This document shows positions 48,901 to 60,900 of a DNA stretch of 64,000 nucleotides, piece after piece. The notes beneath the pieces are model-generated. The model was not told the origin of the DNA. It saw only the letters and a program-made list of their open reading frames with translations, and made no database searches. Within the stretch, counting starts at the first letter, position 1; each line of letters starts with the position of its first letter. Source of the DNA: Arcuatula senhousia (Eukaryota; Mollusca; Bivalvia; Mytilida; Mytilidae); NCBI GenBank assembly GCA_963971305.1, contig OZ020311.1, positions 6,758,001 to 6,822,000 on the forward strand, written 5' to 3'. Made by a program: the position numbers and the translations under genes.

Positions 48901-51900
48901 AAATTCTGACAGGTTATTTCTCCTAAACCCAAGACTGACTTAAAAATCTAGTGGTCAAAACAAAGTTTTTTTTTGGTTGCTTTACCTAATTCTATGGAAT
49001 ATTTTGTTTATTTTTTTATGGGTGTGCCACCCTATAAACAGTAGCTGCCTGATTCTTAGAAAAAGTAGTACTTAATTTTTAATGTGATTAAATTGATTTA
49101 AATAATTAGGAATGTTGTCCCAAAATTTTGTCTTTGAACCAGATCTTGATTGGTGATTTTGATTTTCAGTTATATGACATTTTCAAGATTGGAATTTGCT
49201 CTAAAGATTGCATGTTCATTTAAAATGAGGATAATAAATGACATCATTCATAAACCAAGAAGCTGATTTGCTGAACTGATGGACCCTTTTAAGCTAATAT
49301 GCATCTTCTAAAAGGGTCAAATTAAGAATTCCATGCCCAAATATGCTTTAAAGATCCAGTGGTTGGATATCTCATCTAACTTCAGTTTCTTGATCTATAT
49401 CTTTGTGTTCAAATTGTTTGCAGATTCTGAGAGGTCTATCACTCCTGTTGATCGACAAAGGTCCATAACCCCAATTGATAGGCAAAAATCTACCACCCCT
49501 GTTAATAGGCAACGCTCAATCACCCCTGTTGAAAAGCAGCGCTCTATTACACCTGTTGATAGGAAAAAATCTAAGACGCCAGTCGACAAGAACAGGAAAC
49601 AGGGTAAAAATCAGCACCAAAGCAATCAAGCAGATATAGATGTTCTTTTCTCTCATTTTCTTTTCCTTGATTTGTATATCTGTTAGTGTTTTAGTGCATG
49701 GCATGCAGAAAGCGCTATAATGCAACCCATCTACATTCAACTTTTCTATACATTTATCATGTATGCATGCATGCAAGCTAAGGCTTTAGTGTATATTTAA
49801 AGCATGGTGATGGTCAATATGTATGAACTTTTTTTCAAATTTTATTTAAATATAATAGAAAATAATGAAATGCGAAATACATTTTCATGACACAACCTAA
49901 TAAAATCATAAAACAATGTCTTTGAAAATAGATTGAACTGTGGTGCATGCAAAAAAGCCAACAACTTTATCATGGAACTTTACATTATTTTATTTTTGAA
50001 ATATAAACTGTATTAAAATGGCTCAATGTTCAATATACAAATATAAACTCTGACATTCCTATTTTTCAATACCATGAATACAGACATGGAAATTTAGAGA
50101 ATCAGATAACGGCTAAAAACTCTGCAAGTTTTCAGTGGAAGTTCCAGAATTTTTTAATAAGGGGGGCCAGTACAGGACAATTAATTCTAGATAAATTTTC
50201 AAGGAAACAGAGTGACATATACACTTAAGGATGTTCGAGGGTGACTTTGAAAGTGATGAGGTTTTGAAATTAAGGCCTTAAATCATAAGGGAATAATTAA
50301 AAATACAAAATAAGCTAAAAAAATTGATAGTTTACCGAGCTCCTTTTAAAGATAATAAGAGTTCAAAAGCATAGTTTAGCTGTTTAAACCTGTGAAAAAG
50401 TGATTAGAATTTGAAATAAATTTGTAAAACAGATATTTTTGATATACTGGTAATGAAGACCTTACATAAAAGAAAAATAGGTGTTACCGTGCAAAAATGT
50501 TTGCCTTAGTTTGATGGAAAAAACCCGAAGATTCCAAAAAATGTCAAAAATCTCAAAAGCTGACCCTCCAACATCCTTAAGGGGAGCCCTGGTTTTCTTC
50601 AACAACCTTATGTCTACATTTAATGTAAGGAATTTCGCAGTGAAAAGATTGGAAAATTAAATGGACCAAAATATTTTATAATATTTATTTTTGAATGAAT
50701 GAATTTTTTTTAAACTTAGCATTAAATGTGTAATATACAAACGTAGTGAATTTTAATATTTTTCACTGTCTACTGCACTTATAAATATTTCACCTATATA
50801 TAACATGTAGATCACACACACACCATTTAAGTTTTTAGTCAAATCATATGCAAACTTTTTTTTTTATTTAGTAATTTTGTTTTCAGTTTGTCACCTTCAA
50901 AGGTTATTTATGTGGTATTTCAGACCAATTATTTTGTGGGATAGATGCAATGGATCATAAATTGATCATCTCTTTTTAGCTCACCTGGCCAAAGGCCACG
51001 TGAGCTATTGCCATCACTTGGCGTCCGTCGTCGTCGTCGTCGTCCGTCGTCGTCGTCCGTCGTCGTCGTCGTTAACTTTTCTTCAAACTTCTTCTCCTCT
51101 GAAACGGCTGCACAGATTCAAACCAAATTTGGTCTGGTGGTACTTTAGGGTATCCCCCACAGAACTGATGTGGGGATTTTTGATTCGTCGAAAAACATGG
51201 CCGCCGTTGCTAAAAATAGACCAGGGGAGTCAGACTACTGTTTTTGGCTTGTAAATCAAAAAGTATAAGAGATAGATGAAATCTGATGCCACGCTACTGC
51301 TTCAGCATCAAAAGCTCTACAAAAGTCTTCATTGAGTCGAAGTTGTCAGATGATGCCTTATGGGAGTTACGGCCCCTTAAAGGTAAAAAATAGCATTTTT
51401 TCATGTTTTTGGCCTATGGAATGAAAACTATTGCAGATAGAGAGAAGCTGTTGCTTGCTTAAATGTTCAGCTCATTAAGCTCTACAAAAGTCTCCATAAG
51501 GGCAAAGTTGTCAGATGACCCCTTATAGGGGTTACGGCCCCTTAAAGGCAAAAAATAGAGTTTTTGGTCATAGAATGAAAACTATTGCAGATAGAGAAAA
51601 GCTGTTGCTTGCTTAAATGTTCAGCTCTTTTAGCTCTACACAAGCCTCCATAGGGTCGAAGTTGTCAGATGACCCCTTATAGGGGTTACGGCCCCTTAAA
51701 GGCAAAAAATAGTGTTTTTGGCCTATAGAATGAAAACTATTGCAGATAGAGAAAAGCTGTTGCTTGCTTAAATGTTCAGCTCATTAAGCTCTACAAAAGT
51801 CTCAATAAGGTCAAAGTTGTCAGATGACCCCTTATAGGGGTTATGGCCCCTTAAAGGCAAAAAATAGAGTTTTTGGCCTATAGAATGAAAACTATTGCAG

Positions 51901-54900
51901 ATAGAGAAAAGCTGTTGCTTGCTTAAATGTTCAGCTCTTTTAGCTCTACACAAGCCTCCATAGGGTCGAAGTTGTCAGATGACCCCTTATAGGGGTTACG
52001 GCCCCTTAAAGGCAAAAAATAGTGTTTTTGGCCTATAGAATGAAAACTATTGCAGATAGAGAAAAGCTGTTTCTTGCTTAAATGTTCAGCTCATTTAGCT
52101 CTACAAAAGTCTCCATAGGGTCAAAGTTGTCAGATGACCCCTTATAGGGGTTATGGCCCCTTATAGGCAAAAAATAGAGTTTTTGGCCTATAGAATGAAT
52201 ACTATTGCAGATAGAGAAAAGCTGTTGCTTGCTTAAATGTTCAGCTCATTTAGCTCTACAAAAGTCTCCAAATGGTCGAAGTTGTCAGATGACCCCTTTA
52301 AGGGGTTGTGGCCCTTTAAAGGTGAAAAATAGTGTTTTTTGCATTGGAATGAAAACTATTGCAGATAGAGAAAAGCTTTTTATTGCTTAAACATTCAGCT
52401 CATTTAGCTATACAAAAGTCTTCAAAGGGTTGACATTAAACCAGGTGAGCGATTCAGGCTCCTGGGAGCCTCTTGTTTAAATATAGTCATTCCTAGAAAT
52501 ATGTATATGGTTAACAAATCTGATTTGATTTAAAATTGTTCATCTTAGGAGAATTTTATATGAAATTTACACAGAAGAAATAGTTCAAGTTTCAGTTTTG
52601 CTGAAATTACATAATTTCATTAAATGTCCTTTTCTTGTATGAGGCAATTTAAATTGGTTCTCTTTGAATATTTCCTTATTTAAAAATATCAGCCAGGTTA
52701 AAGCATGTAGATAATTGTAATGTTTTCTGGCAGATTTTGAACCTTAACCATTACATCTTAGCTTATAGTGAAAATAGTAATTCATAACTGAATTCTGATA
52801 CTTAGAGCTAATATATATGTTGTGATGAACTTTTGGTCCTTGGAAACTTTTTAAAGGTTATTGATTTTTTTGTTTATACATTGTAGAATCTCCATTACCT
52901 TTAGAAGAGAAGAAAGCTAAACCACTGCCTGCTATAGGGGACAGCAAGACTCAGACTCCAGCAGATAAAACAACCACACCCGATAAAGGGATACCCGATG
53001 TCCCAATTATATTTATCATGGGTGAGGTTTTTATAGCTAGACTAAGATTGCAGCTAAAGTACATACCCAATGTCTGTATCATATTCACACAAAAAGTACA
53101 ATGTATATAACATTATTTGAAAAAGCAGTGAATATAAGTACATCATTTACAATTAAAATCATGCTTTTGACACTTGAATGTCCATTAGTACATTTTTGCC
53201 TCTTAAAAAGAAAATGTAAAAAAATATTTATGTTCATGTTTTTCTTTAATAATTCAGAAAAAAAACCCACCTTGAGTCTTTTATTTTATTTTGAAATGTA
53301 ATCTCTCTACTTACAATACAAAAACAAATTTATTATTTACAATGTAATGATTAATGATATTATACATTTACAGGAGGACCTGGTTCTGGTAAACTTACAC
53401 AGGTTAACTGTCTACTGAAACTGGCCGAAGGTTTTGTCCACTTGTCCATGGGAGATATTCTACGATCAGAGATTGCTACCAAAGGAAAAGCTGAGGACAA
53501 ATGGGGTATGATCGGTGACCTCATGTCCAAGGGAGAAATGGCACCTGAGGTTAGTCTTATTAATGATTCCCAGCCTCCACACACACACACATAAACTAAA
53601 GGCAAATGGGGTATGATCGGTGACCTCATGTCCAAGGGAGAAATGGCACCTGAGGTTAGTATTATGTATGACAAATGGGGTATGATTGGTGACCTCATGT
53701 CCAAGGGAGAAATGGCACCTGAGGTTAGTATTGTGTATGACAAATGGGGTATGATTGGTGACCTCATGTCCAAGGGAGAAATGGCACCTGAGGTTAGTAT
53801 TGGTTATAAATGACAACCCCCTCCCACATACACACACATAAACTAAAGACAAATGGGGTATGATCGGTGACCTCATGTCCAAGGGAGAAATGGCACCTGA
53901 GGTTAGTATTGTGTATAAATGACAACCCCCTCCCACATACACACACATAAACTAAAGACAAATGGGGTATGATTGGTGACCTCATGTCTAAGGGAGAGAT
54001 GGCACCTGAGGTTAGTATTGTGTATAAATGCCAACCCCCCTCCCACACACACACACATAAACTAAATTTAGGCAAATGGGGTTTGATTGCTTACCTCATG
54101 TTCAAGGGACCTGAGGTAACTTATTAGTGTTCTTTGTGAAAATAAAATTTTTAAGCAAGTGATTTCAGGAATTAATCCATATATTTGTTGCTTGCAAGCA
54201 TACTTCACTGATGAAAAAAGTTAACGAGCAGTAGGACTTTAGTTCAGAACTTGTGTAAATAGTTAGTTATTTCTAAGAAAGGTTGGACGATGATATTCTA
54301 TGTAGATGTGATAAATATTGTATTGTTACTTGTTAGAAGACCATATGTTTGAAGTCCTGTGTAAGATTTTTAAGAAAAGAGCTATGTTTATGGATGGTTT
54401 GAACATTTCTTTTTCTGTTTTAAAATGTGTTCTCAAGGTTTTGGAGAATTGTCTTGCCATTTTGACGCGAAAATTTTTCCTGTACAATTTGAGAATATAC
54501 ATATTAAACATGCAATGCACATTAAAGATAGATTTTATTTGTTTTTGTAAAAGCTTATTTGTTGTATTGAAACATTCACTTGCTTTATTTACAGGAAGTA
54601 ACAGGAGAACTGCTAGTAAATTCCTTTAAACAACATCCTAAAGCTAAGGGATTTATCCTAGAAGGTTATCCTAGAGATATGGCTCAAGTTGAAGAATACA
54701 TGAGAGTAGTATGTATCCAGTCAAAACTAAGTACTAAGTGTCACAGATTTAGAGTTATTTCCCTTTGCCTGAAACTATGCACAGAAAAAAAAATCTATGT
54801 AAATGAATTGTTCTGATGCCACAGTGCTTATGTCAGAATTGAATAAAGATATTCTTCTTTGCATAAAGCTAAGAATAAAGCTTGTTTATATCAAACCAAA

Positions 54901-57900
54901 ACTAATACAAAATCTTCAAGTACACAAATTTTTAAAGCAAAACACTTTCTTGAAAATCCAGGAGCATTTTCTTAAAAAGCTTGTGCTAAATTAAATCACT
55001 TGAACTAACATAATCTTATTATTATCAAAAAGGTGTAACTGAAAGTAGGACTTGATAGAATGTTCCCTACCTTTTCTTGAAAATTCAGAAGTTAACACTA
55101 TGGAAATTTCTCATTATAAAAAATGGCAGAAAAAGTTTCAATTTCTTATTCAAAATATAGGATGTCAAAATGCTCTCCCAGATGTAAACAAAAGTTGATA
55201 ATAGACTTCAATAGTCGTCTAATGAAAATCCGCAAATAATATTAAAAATTTTGCAATGAAAATGGCTTCCATTTACAATGGGAAAAAAGGGCATAAAGTT
55301 CTCACCTCCATTTTGGAAATTAATAGTGTTGAAATCTTGTTAAATCGTACAGGTTGGTAGAGTGAACGCTGTTTTCTACCTCGACTGTGAAGAATACTAC
55401 TGCACACAGAGATTGCTCAAACGAGGCCAGCAGACGGACAGAATTGACGATAATCTAGGGGCCATTGCAAAGAGGATAACTTTCTTCAAAGACAACACAC
55501 TGCCAGTTGTTAAATATTATGATGACTGTGGAAGACTGTTTGTGGTGAGTACAGTGGTTTTTTTTAATGCATCCAGGTATTTGCACTTTTCACAATAGCA
55601 TTTTCCAGTTTAGATTATAGCATCACTATTTCTTATGTGTTTTCTTAAAGAAGATTTCAGATTCCATCAAATTGTCAGGATACTACATGTATAAGGGCCT
55701 GGGTTGAACACCAGAGTAATAAAAGAGATTCTTTTATTTAATTTTGATCAGAACAAATATCTTTACAAACAGTAAAACAATGATTTCCAAAAACATGTAA
55801 AAAAAATTTTTAGGAATATTCCAGAAACAAATGTATTGGTTTGTTGAAAGGCGCTTTATATATTTAAAGAGGGTGACAGGTTTCACAAGGAAACTTAATC
55901 ATTCATTTTTCTGCAGAGTTGTTAAACATAAGTTTGGTTTTTTTTTCATTACAGATAAATGGTGACAGAGATAAGCAAGAAATTTCCTTTGAAGTTTCAA
56001 ACTTGTTCAAATTCCTGAAGAAAAATAATTTTGGTATGTATTACAAGTACAGCTCACAGTTTTGCAAATGGCTGTATATCCAAATTATAATGCACATTAA
56101 TGAAAACCAATCCTTCAGTTATCAGCAAAAAATCTTATATAGAACAACTAACACAGAGACAAAAAGTACAAACATAAATTTTGACAAAGATTCTCAGCAT
56201 TGGACAGGCATATATAAGTAATGCAGGGTTTAACAAGTCATATATATATAGATTATTAAATGCTTGACTCAGAGCATGTCCCTGCAGAATTATATTTAGG
56301 TATACTCCTGATGTTTAACTTCCCAGTCAGTCAGGGACTACGGTAGTTGTATCAGTTTTATAGTCTCACCTGCAAAGCAGAACGGGACATACGTGTTACT
56401 TTACCGGCGGCAGCGTTAACTATTATGTAAAGGTTCTATGAGCACCTCCATATCTCAAGAACTATTTCTATGAGCACCTCCATATCTCAAGAACTATAGG
56501 TCCTAGTTTGATGAAACTTAGAAGTAACTTTAGTGTTAACTCTTGTTTCTTTTCTCACAGAAATAAAGACTGCCAAGGCGATGGTAGCACCAAAGCCAAG
56601 GAAGAGATCACCTAAACAGGAACGTAAGAGATCAGCAAAGGGAGATAAGAAGGCTGAGCCAGCTGTGGTGTCAATTGCCAATAAACCCCCCACGATTGAC
56701 GTTGAAGATAAGGGGAGACAACCAGGATTGCCAGCATGTCCAATCATTCTTCTTGTTGGTAAGCAGATATTTATGCATGAATTGTTTTATCCCCCCTTTT
56801 CCCAACCAAAAAGGAGGGACTTTGCAATGGTCAGTATTTGCTTCCTCTGGGTTACCATGTTATGAATACAACTTCGTTGGTTTTTAGGTCATGGGAAAAA
56901 TTTCAGAAACAACTTGCGGAAAAATTTTAATGAATTTTGTAGTTAAATATATATATAACATTTTGTGGATGCAACTCCTCTGAAACAGCTGAACAAATCT
57001 TAGATCTGTACATTGTCCATCCAATGATTTTGTAATGTAATTTTACTTTTAAATCATTTGGTGAACATATCTTTTTTACTGTATTTGCATAAAAGGTTGT
57101 AACTGAAATGACACTGATCAATTAATCAATCAATCTTCTTTCTCAGGTGGACCAGGAAGCGGTAAGGGAACCCAATGTAAAAGGATCGTAGATCGTTACA
57201 AGGAAGTCGTCCATTTGTCCATGGGTGATATAATACGTAACCAAATATCCACATCTGGTACAGCAGACATGAAGTGGGGCATGATTGGTCAGTTAGTTCA
57301 AAAAGGAGAAATGGCACCACAGGTACGTTAGAAATTAGGACACAGAGTATTATTGGCTTTAATGGTAAACATGAAATCTGGAGACAGTCCCCAAAAAATA
57401 CAGTGTAGGATTTTTAACAAAGAAAAGGACATAAGGGAAAATGGTAGACAACAGTTTTTCATTAGACAGTTGTCTATCATTTTCTCCTATTATTGTTTTC
57501 TTTGTTAAAAATCATCACAGTAAATCTATTAGACTTCCTTAAGATTTCCATGTGTTAACCACAACAGGTGAAGGGGTCTGGTCAAAATATATCCCTTGGC
57601 AGATGTGACATATGGGAAAATTATCTTGTATTGATTGTATAAAAAAATCAATCTCAGACGTTTCTGCAAGTAAAATATCACATGAACCCATAGCAGAAGG
57701 TTCAGATATCAATCATCTTTGCAGTTGTCTTAGATTAACCATCAAAATTTTTTCTGCAAAATTATAACATCTCCCTGTCTGTCCAGATATCCATCTAAAC
57801 TGCTTCATAATTTTTTTTATGAAACTTGAAGACAGTACATCATGTTGAGATGGAAATTTCATCGCTATCAGATATCTTGCAGGGGACACAATTGTGAATT

Positions 57901-60900
57901 TTTTTGCAATTTGTGAGTTTAATATGAAACAGGGGTATCCTTTTATTAGCTTGTTTACAGTACATGTATTCCCTAAGAAAAGCTAGATTTAGGATGTATC
58001 TAACAAATTTGATTGCCTTAATTTAGCAACATTGATACTAATTTTTTTCTACATCACTTTATTTTCCAATATTACAGGAAGTTACAGCAGACTTATTAAT
58101 AGAACAGATAAAGAAACACAAGGATGCTGCCGCCTTCATTGTTGAGGGGTATCCAAGAGATAAACTACAAATGGAGGAATTCAACAAACAGGTCAGTATC
58201 AAAGAGAAACATGATTCTGTATACCATATAAGCAAGATTTACAATTTTTGTTTATGTCTTTGTAATAAAGTTGTTTTAAATACTGCTTGATCTTCAATAA
58301 AATTATTTTCTTCATCTAATGAAATCTTTGAAAATAAACACATTTTGTTTGATACATATTTGAAAAAAATGTGCATGCTTAAATAGACAGTCATTTTTGT
58401 AAAAAGTTAGAGTTATTGCCCCTCCATCAATATAATGCCTGGGATATATAGTAAATTCTTTGCCTTAACTTCATGTATTATGGTTAATAAAAAGTTTTAT
58501 TTACATGTACTGTAAAAAATATATATCCTTGGAAGATTGGAAGATATAAGTTTGCTCTTTTTTGGAGATAATTAGATCCCACAATGTTAAATGCCCTTGA
58601 AATTATTAGTCCCCATTTTAAATGATACATGTATTTTCTCCATAATTCTACTCTTTACATGTAAATTTTTGGGGAGTATAGAAATGACCTTTTCTTTTAT
58701 CTGTCTGTCTTTCCTGTAGTTTTGAGTCGCATGATGAAAAAATTATGGAAATATAATTTACCCCCCCCCCCTTCCCCCTAAATAAAGAGTTTAATATAAG
58801 GGGAAGAGGATCCATTGTGACTAGCTCACAGTATTCAAACTTTCATGACCATGCTAGTCTCTTTTTTAATTACAGATTGGTGGACTAAACTTTGCATTAT
58901 TATTAGATTGTGATGAATATTATATGCAGAAGAGATTATTGGACCGAGGGAAAGCTACAGATAGAGTTGACGATAACCTTAACGCCATCCAAAGCAGACT
59001 AACATTCTTCAAAAATAATACACTGCCTATACTTAAATACTTAGACGACCAAGGAAAACTTGTTTGTGTAAGTAGAAAATAAAGAACATTGACTAAAGAA
59101 AAAGAATGTTATTTATATTTAAAGTATATGTATTGATGATTGTATCATAGTTAAGAGATGCCTATGATTAATGTAAAATGAAATGAAAATGTGTTGGGGT
59201 ATTCGAGTGTTGCTGAACAGGGAGATTGGGCTACAGTAGTCAAGGGGGTTGGATGCTAAGGTTAAGAGAATAGGGAGAAGAGGATCAGAAAACATGGAAG
59301 ATGGTGAAAAAAAGAAAAGAAGGGGTTAAAATAATAACAAGGGGCAAGAAGCAGAAATCAAAAAGGGGAAAAAGCAAGAATTGAAGACCCTCTGTCAAGC
59401 CTCACCCCTACCCCCCTCAATAAATTTTATATCATCAGTTGTGTCGTTGTCAATTTAAGTCCCCAGTATCTTGTCATTCAATATAACTATAGTAACAAAA
59501 TGTGTGCAACTGTGAAACTTTATATGTTAATAATAGTTTCTTCTTATGATGTTACTCTTTGTAACGTTCACGTTGTCAAGCAAATCCATGTCAAAATTAA
59601 CTTCCGCTGAGGAAGGCCGTGAGGCCGAAACGTCCAGAAAACTATCATCATTTTTTGTCTCGCCTGCGACGAATAGTCGCGGAAGGCGAGACATAGGTAT
59701 TACTTTCCGGCGGCGACGGCGGCGGCGGCGTCGTAGACTTTTTTGTAAGACTTTTGTGGACAATGAATTGCTTGAAAAGTATAATAGCTAGGCATCTGAT
59801 ATTTGGTATACAGACAGTTCAGGTTATGGTCTACGCAACTGTCACCATGCCGTGTGAACCTGACCCCATTTTCACGCTCCAGTGACTCTGTGAACTTAGG
59901 TCTTTTTTCAGGTCGTAAACTTTTTTGTAGGACTTTTGTGGACAATGAATTGCTGGAAAAGTATATTAGCTAGGCATCTGATATTTGGTATACAGACAGT
60001 TCATATTATGGTCTACACAACTGTCACCATGCCATGTGACCTTGACCCCATTTTCACGCTCCAGTGACTTTGTGAACTTAGGTCTTTTTTCAGGCCTTAA
60101 ACTTTTTTGTAAGACTTTTGTGGACAATGAATTGCTTGAAAAGTATAATAGCTAGGCATCTGATATTTGGTATACAGACAGTTCAGGTTATGGTCTACGC
60201 AACTGTCACCATGCCGTGTGAACCTGACCCCATTTTCATGCTCTTGTGACTCTGTGAACTTAGGTCTTTTTCAGGCTGAAAAACTTTTTTGTAAGACTTT
60301 TGTGGATGATGAATTGCTGGAAAGTTATAATAGCTAGGCATCTGATATTGGGTAAACAGACAGTTGCGGTTATGGACAATGCGACTGTCACCATGCCATG
60401 TGACCATGACCCCATTTTTACGCTCCAGTGACTCTGTGAACTTAGGTCTTTTTTTCAGACAGAAAACTTTTTGTAATTCTTGTGTGGACAATGGATTGAT
60501 TGAATAGTATAATAACTAGGCATCTGTTATTAGGCATACATACACTTTTTGTGTTTATATCAAGAAATGAAAGCTTAGGTAGTTGATTTTAGTGATGGTG
60601 CCGGCAGGCGAGACATACTTTTAGTGGCCACACTTGTAATAATAGTTTATAGTTATTTTTATTTTCAAATCTTAAATTTATCTCCTATTCATTGCCAAAA
60701 CAAGATTTCATAATTTGAAAATGAAAATTTTGGGTTTAAGATAGGAAAAAACTTTTAAGAACAAAAATTTGGTTGGACAACTATAAACTATTAAAAACAT
60801 AAAAAAAATCAAAGCATATTTATAAAATACATATTTCTGTTTAAGCATTTATAACTTATGTTTTTATTTTAGCTGAATGGTGACAGAGACACAGATGAAA

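Noticed and set aside
53360..54075. Minus-strand repeated open frames of 93-160 codons
   Set aside because: They run antisense to the AK5 exon-end array; repetition keeps them open.
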